Position numbers and translations under genes: made by a program. 64,000 nt of DNA from Codonopsis lanceolata (lineage: Eukaryota > Streptophyta > Magnoliopsida > Asterales > Campanulaceae): assembly GCA_013146195.2 (NCBI GenBank), contig CM028377.1:164403824-164467823 (forward strand), in the 5' to 3' direction. The notes under the pieces are model-generated. The model saw only the letters and a list, made by a program, of their open reading frames with translations, was not told the origin of the DNA and searched no databases. Shown one piece after another: positions 10,842-22,560 of this stretch (the first letter of the stretch is position 1; each line of letters begins with the position of its first letter).

Positions 10842-12124
10842 TGATCGATGTTTTATTTTATCTATTTCCTTGCAAGTGTACAAGACTATTATAGAATAGA
10901 CTCGGAAGCAAGGGTCGAACCCACAGAGACAAGTGATCACGAACAGTGCGGTTATAGATAGCAAATTATTAACCTAAGGGGGGTTTTTATGTTTAATTCT
11001 ACTCTAAATTACTAGTTATAGATGTTAACTAATTAGACAGTAATAACAGATATGAAGATCTTATGGTGAGTGGAAATCTAGGATTCTGGGTTTCACTTAT
11101 ATCTCCTTTATGTTCAATTCATAATAATGTCATTCAATGTCTAGGGTTCGTTCACTAAAAATAGATATGGTCTGTTGAACAATTGGTTCGGTCTCCCTCC
11201 CATAAAATTCACCCATTCCATATCCTAAGCACATGAACGTAATCTAGGCGTCACCTAGATTTATGATCTATCTGTCACCTAGATCATGTAAGAACACGGT
11301 CCTAACTTATCACTCTCGTGCTTCGATAGGTCCAATTTATTGTGTTGGTGAGCCGATGTACGACATATGCACTTGGTCATGCAGGTATCCGCACCTCTAA
11401 GCCTTTATTATTTGCGATTACATTCATTTGTTCAAAGCAAAGTAATAGAGGGATTGATAAACAACACAATCAACAAGCATTGAATAGACATAAATATGAG
11501 AATCAAAACATAAATTCGATACAAGTTACCTCCCACCTCCTAGATTAGGGATGATTTAGTTCATCATAGACGATGAACAGCACATGGAGATGATGGAAGA
11601 CATGATTTGATCTTCAATACTTGAAATTACAAAACCTAATTATGTTATACAATCTAAAACTACCTAAAATCTATGTAAAGAGAGCTTCGGCGTCCTCCCC
11701 TTTTTAGGCTCGGCATCGACTTCTATATATACTTGGGAGTTGTGATTGAATCGAATGTGTGTGAAAACCCGAATTTTGCGCATTACGCCTACCTTGCGCG
11801 GTCTTTGGATACTTCGTCCGCAAGGTCTCCGATGTGCTTCTTGGCTCTTCGATTGCGGCTTCGGGGACCGATCGCCTACCTTGCGGTCGCAACGTCTGAG
11901 GCACCTTGCGTCCGCAAGGTGTCCAGAATGACAGACTTTATTTTCTTCGATTCTTCTTTCTTTGTAATTTGCACTTAAAACCCTGGAGTTTCGCGTATTT
12001 TCACGAACAATCGTGAAACTTACAAAACTCACCAAAAACATATATTAGTACTCAAAAGACTCATGAAATAGCCTAATTCAAGTCACAGAAGCATATAAAA
12101 TCGACGTATAAAATACATCGATCA
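10842..12124 (-). mobile_element. 3' LTR of Athila-type element
   Basis: A 1283-bp unit with perfect 10-bp terminal inverted repeats: the plus-strand left end is TGATCGATGT and the right end is ACATCGATCA. Read on the minus strand it starts right after a G-rich polypurine tract. It contains a cluster of CCTTGCG/CGCAAGG palindromes (11796-11922). There is no significant coding content. The boundary with the chromovirus RNase H on the left is sharp, which supports 10842 as the true element edge. Confidence 0.82.
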
Positions 12125-12141
12125 AATACCCCCAAACTTGA
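12125..12141 (-). promoter_or_regulatory. Polypurine tract of Athila-type element
   Basis: On the minus strand the sequence just upstream of the LTR is CAAGTTTGGGGGTATT. This is the second-strand priming site position for an LTR retrotransposon. Similar CCCCCAAACTT (plus-strand) blocks recur at 13068, 14324 and 16315. Confidence 0.6.
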
Positions 12142-14722
12142 ACTTTGCTCGTCCACGAGTAAACAAATAAACTTATAAATACAAAAACATCTAAATAACA
12201 AAAATTAAAATCTTTTTGTGAGGGTGACACTATTAACACTCCCTTATAAACCCACAAACTCAAGGAGACTCTTTCGAGTGACTCGACTATGCAAATAAAT
12301 ACAAAAACATATAATTATAAAACTAAAATACAATTACAAATAAAACATAATTAAAACATAAAAAATCTTTTTGGTTTCATCCTCAAGTTATAAGCATATG
12401 GCATGCATGTAATCTCAGTTTGATGCTCACCACATATATGCATGCTTAGTCATATAAAACCAACTAGTCTTTTCTTAATACTGCTACTACTTTTAATTTC
12501 TCCGTGTGTGTGTGATCACCATTCTTAAAGAATATCTTGACTAAAACAGTTTTATTGAGCTAAACACCACATTCATATGAAAATTACAGTTTAATAGAAA
12601 ATCATGCATTAAGAAGTATGAGATCTACCATTCAAACATGGTCAGTTACAGACAGAAAGGTCCCAAGGATTCAAAAGATTTACACATCCATCCCATGCAC
12701 TTCTATGTATGTATACAATGCTCTCCTATCCCAATGACTTGTAATAGCTAAGATTATGCTAACACAGTGAGCTTTAAGGTGAATAATAGTGAATATGAAG
12801 TGTGTGATCAATTTCATGTTACACACTTGACATTAAAAACAACATAAGCATTGGCAAGAAGATCATTAGGACTTTGTAAGCTTGTAATGTAAGGCCAAGG
12901 TGTTGGGGGATTTGATGGAAAGGTATTGGAATTCAAAGTGAGAGAGTAAGACTACCCTTTATCCCTCATACTTCCAAGCAAAGGAAGTTTTCCCTATTTA
13001 GGCTAGGACCTGCAAAGACCACAAGTGGAGGGGTACTTTGTGTTACTTTTCACTTTTCTTCTTTATTCCCCCAAACTTGTTTTGGGCACTAGATTATCTA
13101 AAAATATCACATTCCAATCAGCAGAATTTTTCTAACATATTTTCTCTTGAAAGCTATGCTTCCATTTGAATCTTTGTTAACACTCTTCTTCTTCCGTTTC
13201 ATTTTTCGTCGACACATGAATTTTTTTTTTTTTTTCGACGACGGAAAGAAGAAGCCTTCTGAAAAATAGCCTAACTGAAAAGAAGTGGTCCTCCTAGAAT
13301 CAATTTCCCACCCAATCCTACTCTCTCAAAGGGTAGGCTAAAAGTGTATAGGCTTTTAGGGTTAAGTTAATGTGGGTAAAGAAATGATGTCGAATGGGGG
13401 TTTAAATAGTGTGCTTAGCACACTCCATTCTTTTTCATTAGGCTCAAAGGGGACACTAGGGATATATTTAGTATAGGTCAGGGAATATTTAGGCTCTAAC
13501 GATCCAAAGATGGCCTAAATCATTTCTTAATGCCAAATGCTCACATAATATTTAAAGCAAGTAAAATAACACAAAATATCATATCAACTATGGGAATTGG
13601 GTTGAGTGTTTAGCATCACCGATTTCACATAAGCATTCGCTAGAGACGGATGGTAGGGACAATTGAGACTAACATGCAAACACGGTTCGAAAGTGTGCTT
13701 GAGATATATAAATGAGAAAAATCCAAGGGATCTAACTAACATGCAATTGACCCTAAGTTACAATTTAATGCAACAATCATGTTCGAATGGCTATGCATCA
13801 TATTCTTGTGCATATCTTGTTGAAGATAAATCGGTGTTATAAACTTTATAAAACTATTCTAATCAATCCAAAATTATGACTGGTGTGAGTGCATGAAGAA
13901 TTTGGAGAAAAGTAAAAGTTTCGCAAAATTAAGTAAATTCTGTGGGGATCTACGGACTAACTATGCGGTTCATTGCACTAATCTCCTCATGGACTACGAC
14001 TAGCATTACCACACCTAAACTCGAGGATGAATATTTTGAATTTAAATTTTTTTTATATATTTTTCTAAGAAATTGCGAAAATTGGAGGTGATGACAATGA
14101 CACAATTGATGATGGGTCCCCATAAGAGGAACCCACGAGTATCTAATGTGAGTGTATTCTGGTCAAGGCAACACCTCCGAAAATCAGAAAAAATAAAAAC
14201 AGGATAAATAGGGTGAAGAGTTAAATGGTCATCTAAGAAAGAAATTCTCTTTCACCCTAACGACATAGCCCAACTCCATTCTTCGTTAGGCTGGGACCTG
14301 CTAAGACCTAAAATTTTCAATCCCCCCCAAACTTAAGTTCTATTTTGTCCTCAAAATAGAGGAACATATGAGAGGATTGATGGGGTAGGACAAATATCAA
14401 AAGGACATAGCGGGTCCACCTAACGAACGAGGACGAAGCTTGGGCCTCGACTCAAGGTGAGTCGGGCGGAGATAACAAATGAGGGCGAACTTCGGGGATC
14501 GTGCACGGTGGCAGCCATAATAGTTGGACGGTGCATCCAACGTCTTAGAAAAATTTCATTGGTCGGTAGCATTTGGGCCAATGGCGACTCACCATATCAG
14601 TTTAGAGGACAGCTTCCTCCAACCTGTTAGAGATCCCAACGAGCGGATCCTCGTCTTCCTCTTAGGTTCCTCCTCTTGAGGAACCCTCCTCCGGCTGGCG
14701 GTGATGTACAAACAAAATGGCC
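12142..14722 (-). other. Long non-coding 3' region of Athila-type element
   Basis: About 2.6 kb between the env-position ORF and the PPT. It holds a diverged internal duplication: TTAGGCT-GGACCTGC-AAGACC near 13000 and 14290, each followed within about 70 bp by a CCCCCAAACTT block. It also has a TTTTT run near 13220 flanked by TTCGTCGAC/TTCGACGACG. I see no supported gene. Confidence 0.6.
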
Positions 14723-15516
14723 CTAGTAATGGCCAGGACCGGCCTTGACCTCCGGCCTTGGCCTCTCGGCGTGTTTGGGCATTCTCACGTTTGCCCCCCT
14801 ACACAAGTCAGTAATCAAATGCGGGAACGCGAACCCCGCATTCGTCCTACCTCTAATTAGGGTCTTGATTTGGCCGTTGATCAAACGGCCAACATCAATA
14901 GACCCATTAGTCATGATGGTAGGTCGAGGTCGCGACCCTCTCCCAATTCAGGTGTTTTGGTGACTTGAGGGCATGACGACACAAACAAATTTATACAGGC
15001 TTGGCCAGTGTCTTGAAGAAGAACTCTCTCATGGTGCGAGGTCCATAGGGTGGAGTTACGGTTATAGGACCACTCCACACCAGGGAGAGCAATGACAGCA
15101 TTCACCACCTCGACAGGGATACGGGGCTGGAGGTGTGTGCTAAAATCATCGGCACCAACCGCAAAGTTGGAGGTGCCGAAGTACATGTTAATGCTTTCAG
15201 AAGAAAAATTAACTACCTTATTCCTAACATTAACAGTGTCTAGCACACCGCCATCCATGCCAATGTCGCCATTGGCGTAGAATTCTCGGACAATAGGGAC
15301 TATGGCGTCCCTAGGCGGAGAGTCTAGTCCCCACCTACGAGCCATCGAGCGGGGCGAATACCAAAATCTTCGGCCTTGAATCCCTTTCGGGCACCAAGGA
15401 CTTGGAGAGTTTGTTGGTGTACCCAGCTTCGATAGGACCAAGCAGGTGATGTCAAAATTTTGTTCTTCCTCTGGTCGGTAGGAGGATGAAGAGCCGGTAT
15501 TTCTACGCTTAAACAT
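14723..15516 (-). pseudogene. Env-position ORF with putative plant transposon protein domain
   Basis: The minus-strand ORF starts ATG at 15516 (MFKRRNTGSSSS) and gives about 200 residues with the phrases IVREFYANGDI, VVNFSSESINMYFG and VINAVIALPGVEW-like. It then continues in another frame at 14914-14723 (VGRLINGQIKTLIRG, AGFAFPHLITDLC). These phrases match the plant-specific 'putative plant transposon protein' domain known from Athila-type ORFs and unclassified plant repeats. Function is unknown in the family; it occupies the position of env in Athila. A frame change near 14915 and the lack of a clean C-terminus make it a pseudogene. Alternative: a captured host repeat protein. Confidence 0.72.
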
Positions 15517-16780
15517 TTTGTTTGATAAAATTTTAAAAACTAAAAATATAACAATTAAAATGTTGTTTTAAAAAATTTTTAAATTAAAATTTAATCTAAA
15601 GCATGCAAAAATATATCTACGTTAAAAATTAACTAGCACCCTAGCATGCAAATATTTCACGTATAAAATTTAAAGAGGGTGTTAGAAGTACTAGTTTGCA
15701 GCCTGATCTGAGTGAATGCAGCCGGAGTGGAGACGATCTTTGACAGCAACAATGGTGGTTCTCTTTTTTTTTCCTCAAAAGCTTCAACTTGGAATGGAGT
15801 GTAATGGGAGATGGGTGAGGGAGATGAAGGGTTTAAGAGAGAGAGAATATCTTGGAAGTAGAGCCGGAATTTTTTTTTTTGAAGATCTGCCGGAGTTCTT
15901 GGAGGAATTTGAACTGCTGCTGCTGCTTGCTAAAAAGAGATGAGAGTTTACGTGTGTGATCGAAGAAGAAGACCGGTGGCTTTAAATAAAGGGACCTTGC
16001 GGTCGCAAAGGTCTCCACGCCTGCGTCCGCAAGGTGGGTCGATCAAAGCGGTTGAGATTCCTTCATTCATTCCCCATGTCATCGACACTTGAGAGATTAG
16101 CATTCTTGGGGACCTTGCGGTGCAGGTCCTTCACACTGCGTCCAAGGTGGGCAAGCTTCCACTTTGTTTTCTTTCCAACTTTTCAACAGTTTGCAGTTTA
16201 GTCCTTTCGTTAATTCCGTTATGTCTTTGATAATTCCTGTATGAAAAATCTAACCAACAATTCTAAACTAAAAATTATTAGCAACATATAAATACAACAC
16301 TAAAATGTTTTTCTCCCCCAAACTTAAATTTTGGCATATTTAATTAAAAATTAAATGTCCAAGAATAGAATTTAACGGAGAAAAACATATCTAAATAACT
16401 AGTTAACAAATAACTTTCAAATTAGTGGGTTGCCTCCCACTTGGCGCCTTTGTTTAACGTCTTTGGCTCGACCAAGCGCAAGCCTAGTCTCTTGGTGGTT
16501 CATTGTCGACCAAAGCGGATTAATTCAATTGTTCGTTCAAGCGACATTGGCTCAAAATACGGCTTGAGTCGGTGTCCATTCACTTTAAACACTTCATTAT
16601 TTTTGGGGTTTTGTATATCAACGGACCCATGAGGATAAATCGTACTATTCTAAAAGGACCCGGACCATTTGGATTTTAATTTACAGGAATAACCTTAACC
16701 TAGAGTTAAACAATAATACTTTCATACGGATGAAGCATTTTGTTGGCTAATCCCATGTCATGATACTTTTTGGTCTTTTC
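15517..16780 (-). other. Spacer between integrase and env-position ORF
   Basis: AT-rich, non-coding spacer of the Athila-type element. It contains CCTTGCG/CGCAAGG palindromes (15993-16035, 16111-16150) resembling those in the LTR, a CCCCCAAACTT block at 16315, and a GGGTTGCCTCCCACTTGGCG sequence near 16426-16446 that is familiar from the end of Athila pol. The 15716-15943 open frame looks incidental. Confidence 0.55.
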
Positions 16781-17740
16781 TTTATAAGTTTTTGCATACA
16801 GTGCAATTGAGTCTATGTTCTTCTAATTCATTTAACTGGAACAATCTTTCTTCTCCGACTAATGTCAAATCTAAATTCAATTCTTTAATTGCCCAATAGG
16901 CTTTGTGCTCAATTTCCACTGGTAAATGGCAAGCTTTACCATATACCATCCTATATGGACTCATTCCTATGGGTGTCTTAAAAGCAGTTCGGTATGCCCA
17001 TAAAGCATCCTTAAGTTTAGATTCCCAATCTTTACGATTAGGCCTAACGGTTTTTCTAACAACTTGCTTTTATCGTCTATTGCTTACTTCTACTTGTCGA
17101 TGCGTGGATGATAAGGTGTAGCTAACTTGTGAGTTACACCATGCTTTCTAAGAACAACTGTTTAACAACTTATTGGTAAAATGAGTTCACTGGTCACTTA
17201 TTATGGCCTTAGGGACTCCATATCTAGCAAATAAATCTTCAACAAATTTGACTCTTTTTTTCCATCATTAGTTTTAGTTGCTCTTTGCTTCTATCCATTT
17301 AGAGACATAATCAATACCAAAATATATTCACAATTATTGGACACGGAAAGGGACCCATAAAATCAATACCCCAAACATCAAAGATTTCAACTACTAAATA
17401 AACATGTAAGGGCATCTCGTTTCTCTTCCTATACCACTGTTCTTTGACATTTGTCGCATGTTACGTAAAGCAGTTCACAATCTCTAAAAGCAGTAGGCCA
17501 ATACAGACTGATTGCAAAATTTTTCGGCGGTTTTATTACCACTAAAATGACCACCACACAGAATATCCATGGCAAAATTCCATGATACCTTGTTGGTCTT
17601 TTTAGGTATACATCTTCTTATTAAAGAATCGAGGCAAATTTTGTATAAGTGAGGAGCTTCCCAAAATAATTTTTCGTTTCCGCCAAAAATTTCTTCTTTT
17701 AAGTAATGATCAAAATCCGGATTAATTATATCGGACACAT
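16781..17740 (-). pseudogene. Athila integrase remnant
   Basis: Right to left on the minus strand. 17738-17484 holds the HHCC-finger region (LYKICLDSLIRRCIP, GGHFSGNKTAEK). About 17450-17340 holds the core with EMPLHVYLVVEIFDVWGIDF, giving the first catalytic Asp. 16964-16782 is the C-terminal end (MSPYRMVYGKACHLPVEIEH, AYWAIKELNLDL, QLNELEE). Phrases such as YGKACHLPVEIEH are diagnostic of Athila. Pieces lie in different frames with stop codons between them, so no full integrase can be made. Confidence 0.85.
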
Positions 17741-17879
17741 AGTAGTTGACAAAGTCGACATACCAAGGATCGGAATCTTTAATGGCTAGGAGTTGTTCAT
17801 CGGGAAAATTATCATTAATGGGGGCAGGATCATCAAGAAATTGGCGTTCGGCAAGGGTGAAAATTCTAACCTAGACAAG

Positions 17880-18970
17880 TGGTGGCCCACAACATTCTCG
17901 GTTCCTCTTTTTATCCTTGATAGTTATGTCAAATTCTTGTAACAATAACATCCATCTAATTAATCTTGGTTTAGCATCCTTCTTGCTTAAGAGATATTTT
18001 AATGCGAGAATGATCGAGAAAAGATTATCACCTTTGATCTAGCAAATATGATCTAAATTTTTCTAAAGCATATACTGCTAAAAATTCCTTTTCGGTAGTG
18101 GTATAGTTCAATTGAGCATCATTTAGAGTTCTACTAGCATAATGGATCACATGAGGCTTTCTATCTACCCTTTGTCCTAACACGGCTCCAATTGCAAAAT
18201 CGATGCATCACACATGATTTCGAGCGGAAGTGACCAATCGGGGCCGGATAAGATTGGAGCGATAGTCAACTTTTCTTTTAATAAATTAAAAGCTTCCAAA
18301 CATTCTTTATCAAAAATAAACTCTGTATCTTTTGCTAACAAATTACATAGAGGTTTCTGATTTTGGAAAAGTCTTTTATAAATCTGATAAAAACCGGCAT
18401 GACCGAAAACTTGAACTCCTTTAAAGTGGGAGGGGGTAGTTGAAAATAACTTCAATTTTAGCTTTGTCAACTTCAATTCCTTTATTTGAAACAACATGCC
18501 CTAAGACAATTCCATGTTTTACCATGAAGTGACTTTTCTCCCAACTTAACGTTAAATTAGTTTCGCGGCATCTTTTCGGAGACGGATGTAAGGTTTTCTA
18601 AACAGATGATCAAAAGAATTTCAGCGAAAAATCATCCATGAAAACTTCTACGCATCTTTCAACTAAGTCTGAAAATATAGAAATCATGCATCTTTGAAAA
18701 GTAGGCGGTGCATTACACAACCAAAGGCATTCTCCTAAAGGCAAAAGTACGAAGGGACATGTAAATGTTGTTTTCTCTTGGTCTTGGTGCAACGAGGGAT
18801 CGATTATACCGAGAAAAACCATCAAGAAAACAATAGTATTCATGGCACGCTAATCTTTCAAGAATTTGGTCAATAAATGGCAAAGGAAAGTGGTCTTTCC
18901 TTGTTGCCGCATTTAATTCACGCAAATCGATACATTCTATAACCGTTGATAGTCCTAGGGACTAATTCAT
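17880..18970 (-). pseudogene. Athila reverse transcriptase/RNase H remnant
   Basis: Minus strand. 18925-18610 encodes RT in two frames: RKDHFPLPFIDQILERLA, then DQEKTTFTCPF, CNAPPTFQRCM and the active-site phrase VFMDDFS (YMDD-type, FMDD here). 18497-18177 encodes the RT thumb to RNase H transition (GHAGFYQIYKRLF, KPLCNLLAKD, LSGPDWSLPLEIMCDAS). The catalytic motif is readable, but frame changes at about 18715 and 18500 and elsewhere prevent a continuous product. Confidence 0.87.
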
Positions 18971-19499
18971 CTTTATCATTTTTGACAACGGTAATTCGAC
19001 TTTTAGGAACTACTTGGGCAGGACTAACCCATTTACTATCGATATAGGGTAAATTATACGCGTCTAAAAAGCTTAAGAACTTCTTTCCTAACGACTTCTT
19101 CCATGTGTGGGTTAAGTCTTCTGTCTTTCTCTAGAAGGTTTACTACCTTCCTCTAAATGAATTTTATGCATACACATAGAGGGACTAATTCCTTTTAAGT
19201 CAGCTAAAGACCATCCTAGAGCTTCCCTATGTGTCCATAAAACTCTTAACAAACTTTCTTCTTGTTTTTACGATAAATAAATTTGCTATAATAACGAGGC
19301 AAGTGTTACCTTCCCTAAAAATGCATATTTTAAGTGGGATGGTAATGGCTTTAATTCTTCGACTTTGGGAGAATTAATGGAAGGCATAAATTCGAGAATT
19401 TTACGCTTTAATTGTTTCTTTTATTTTAGCCTCATTATTCTCTTCTTGTTTTTCTTCCTTAATATCTTCAATCAATTTCCTCGAAGATTTTTAGAATCT

Positions 19500-20400
19500 C
19501 TACATCTTCTTTAATTTCATAACTTTCTTCAACTCTTTCTTTGACTCATCGAAATTAATTTCTGATTCTACCTTTATTTCTTTTTCATCTTTCTTTTTAC
19601 TAGCTTCTAGCTTTTCTTTTTCTAATCTTTCTTCTTCCTCTATTTCTCTTTCAATTTCCTCAATGTCAATTTTTATGGGAGGAATAGGGCTATCATCATA
19701 GACAATAAATCTATCTCTCATAATCTTGCTCTTCTTCAAAGTTTCGGTTGATAATTTCTCAATCTCATCATTGAAAAACAGCACTCATGTCACTAGGTCT
19801 ATTCATAGCATCAAACATAGATTTCAAGCTGTTTCACTAGGGTGACATTGTGAGTTTACCATTTTCACATTTATCATTGTATTGGTTGCCATAAATGGTC
19901 TGCCTAACAATATTGGGACTTCATTATTAGTGCATATCTTCCTTTCCATCTCAAGAACCACAAAGTCTCTTGGTATGATTAATTTATCAACTTTGAACTA
20001 GGATATCTTCCACTATACCCAAGGGATATTTAACTGAGCGATCGACTAATTGTAATTGCATATTAGTGGGTTTTAGTTCTCTGAACCTAATTGTTTATAG
20101 GACCGAAAAGGCATCAAGTTAATACTTGCTCCTAAATCTAGCATTGCTTTCATCTTTTTAGAGTCTCCCAAGGAGACTTGAATATTAAAGCTTCAAGCGT
20201 TGGCAACTTAGGGTTTGTAAAACAGAACTGACGTTTTCAGAAACAACAATCTTTTCGTTGTTTTCAAACTTGTGTTTCTTAGAGTGAAGATCTTTGAAAA
20301 ACTTTGCATAATGTATGCCGAATATTTTTAATAACATTAAGCAAAGGTAAATTTACATTTACTTTGATAACATATTATAAATTTCCGTGAATTGTTTGTC
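19500..20400 (-). pseudogene. Gag/protease-linker region of Athila element
   Basis: 19784-19500 on the minus strand is an open frame rich in Glu/Lys (IEEIEREIEEEERLEKEKLE), probably a coiled-coil linker. 20400-19800 corresponds in position to the protease: the minus strand contains an NIGGPNIVRQ-like and LGDSKK-like neighbourhood, but no intact DSG site that I can read. Assignment is by position between gag and RT; confidence is limited. Confidence 0.5.
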
Positions 20401-20838
20401 CATTCTTTTCATAAGTCTTTGAACGGAATTGATGAAGCATTATGTCATCTCTCTTCTTGATCTAATTTTTTATCTACTTCAACCGTGTTGTCTTTATTTT
20501 GAATTTCTTTTCTTGTTCCTTATTTTGAACTTCTAACTCTACTTCTACTTCTTTTCTTTTTCTACCTTTGATTACTTAAATTATCAATCACTTTATCACT
20601 AACACTATCTTTTTCAATTTCTTTTCTATTACTTTTTCAGAATTTTCGTTAAGCATGTATTAGAAGGAGGATCAAAATCACTTACCTTTTTCACCTATCA
20701 CCTTACCACTCTCAGAGATTTGGGTGATTGACTTAGCTTGCTCTAGCTTTTGACTAGGAACTTCCTTCTTCTCTTTTATTTGCTTTCGAATTTCGATATG
20801 TTTCTTCAGATTTTCAATTTCTTCAAGCATGTACTTCA

Positions 20839-21205
20839 TCAAAGCCTTTGACCTTTACTTGCTACTTCTTGCTTGGGAACTTCTTCAATTCTCACTGATT
20901 TTGATTTTGATTTTGCAACCGTGGAGGTTGTGGTGGCTTTGAGGTTGGAATTGTTGAGGTTGCAAAGGCTTATTTCCGCCCCAAGAAAAGTTAGGATGAT
21001 TCCTCCAACTGTGATTATATGTATTGGAATATGGATCATTCCTTGCCTGAGGGTACATATTCATAGCATTAGCCCTGCTCGTAATACATAGCACTTGGAC
21101 GGACAAAAATTAGTAGCATGAGAATATAATCCACATAGAGCACATGCTTTTGAATTTGCCAATTTTCAAATTGAGCTTGTGTATTTGAATTATCTTGCAA
21201 TTGAT
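20839..21205 (-). pseudogene. Athila gag C-terminal region with zinc knuckle
   Basis: Minus strand. A CCHC knuckle C-A-L-C-G-L-Y-S-H-A-T-N-F-C is encoded at about 21148-21104. It is followed by the Athila phrase PYSNTYNHSWRNHPNFSWGG and a Q/P-rich stretch (QPQQFQPQSHH). Frame is lost after about 20890. This is the nucleocapsid-like end of Gag. The rest of gag lies toward the gap and is not recoverable. Confidence 0.8.
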
Positions 21206-21288
21206 ATAGGCTCTATTTTACCTCTAGCACTTTTCTTTTTTCTGGGTTAAATTAGCTAGCTGATGTGGCAAAAGTACGCCTTGGGCCG

Positions 21289-21388
21289 NNNNNNNNNNNN
21301 NNNNNNNNNNNNNNNNNNNNNNNNNNNNNNNNNNNNNNNNNNNNNNNNNNNNNNNNNNNNNNNNNNNNNNNNNNNNNNNNNNNNNNNN
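21289..21388. other. Assembly gap (100 N)
   Basis: Exactly 100 N, a conventional placeholder for a gap of unknown size. It removes the 5' end of the Athila element and probably the remaining 5' part of the chromovirus it entered, because neither reappears to the right. Confidence 1.
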
Positions 21389-21905
21389 TACTGTGATGTT
21401 CGATCCAACAACACTTGCTATTTTCTACCCGTTCTAAAAACTTTTTTTTAAAGTCCCAAATAACTGCTCAAAGTCAAATAATATAATGAATTGTGGATTA
21501 CTGCACATTTGTACTAATCGTATTGGGTTAAATTCAACATTCGTTTTGAAATTTTGGTCAAGTGAAGTCTAATAACAGTTTCTCAAAGTGATCATCATTG
21601 ATCAAAGATTTCTTTTTTTACTCATCGCTAGTCCCTAGCCCCTCACATCGTTTATGTATTGCCGTTAACGCATCATGCGTAACTCGCGTTTTGAGGGCAA
21701 ATCAATCTTTTCCAATTATAAATAGGGGTTAGTTTGGGTAACATCATCAAAATAGGGGGGACATGGGTAACATCATCAAAATAAGGGGGATATGTAAAAA
21801 TTTTAATACCCAATGTTGTTCATCTTCTCCGACAATGGCTTCCCCCTCCAGTCTCATATACTTCATTCCTTCACCCATTCCACCAACTTTTTCAGCAAAC
21901 AATTA

Positions 21906-22132
21906 CTCCCTTCGTTTTCAAAATATTATCTACTTTTACCCGACACACCATTTAAGAAAAAGTAATTGACGGTATTATAAATATTTGTGAATGCTGTATT
22001 TCCTTTAACGCTTTCGAGTATGTGATCATAATTAAAGTAGATAGAAAAAGTAAGAATAAAGTGGTAAAGGTTTTTTTAAAGAGAAAGTTTTAAAATGGAC
22101 AATTATTTAAGAACGAACGAAAACGAAAGGTG
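21906..22132. mobile_element. Degenerate Stowaway-like MITE
   Basis: The left end CTCCCTTCGTTTTC is preceded by TA. The right end read in reverse is CACCTTTCGTTTTCG. Together they form a diverged terminal inverted repeat around an AT-rich core of about 200 bp with no coding capacity. CTCCCTYCGTYYC is the hallmark of plant Stowaway (Tc1/mariner) MITEs. The right TA flank is not preserved. Confidence 0.55.
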
Positions 22133-22527
22133 ACGATAATTTGAAAACTAAGACAATTTAAAATTGATTTTGATTTTTGTATTAGATCTGAAATATAAGG
22201 CCCTATCCCATCTTCTCAAGGGACGAATGAGCTCCTCTTTTACCAGAGATGGAGAAGGAGAAGGAGGACGGCGGAGATTGGGTATGGTGGGGCTAGAACC
22301 GAAGATAGGAAAATCCTGGCCTGAGAGATCGAAGATGGAGCAAGATTTGAGAGATCAAAGGGGTTTGCTTAGTCGGAGCTGATTTTGGGTTTGGCTGGTG
22401 CGATTTGATTAGAGCTAAGAGATAAGGGACGACTGGGTATGGAAGGTATTGATTTGATATCGTCTGTGATCCATGGATTTCCTATCAGAATTGGAGTAGG
22501 GGTAACTGAAAGCAATGAGAGCTTAAA

Positions 22528-22560
22528 GAGAGAGAGAGAGTGAGAGAGAGAGAGAGATCA
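22528..22560. repeat. GA microsatellite
   Basis: A tract of mostly GAGAGA with one GT interruption, non-coding. Confidence 0.9.

Larger units (their letters stand above)
10842..21288 (-). mobile_element. Athila-type Ty3/gypsy element, minus strand, 5' end lost in assembly gap
   Basis: Reading right to left: gag with NPYSN-type phrase and zinc knuckle (21150-20840), low-complexity and protease region (20400-19500), RT (18970-18610), RNase H (18500-17880), integrase (17740-16780), a spacer, an env-position ORF with a plant transposon protein domain (15516-14723), a long 3' non-coding region, PPT and 3' LTR (12124-10842). All frames are broken. The element interrupts a chromovirus RNase H gene. 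Its 5' LTR would lie in or beyond the 100-N gap. The flank at 10837-10841 is GCACA, but the partner target duplication cannot be seen. Confidence 0.85.
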
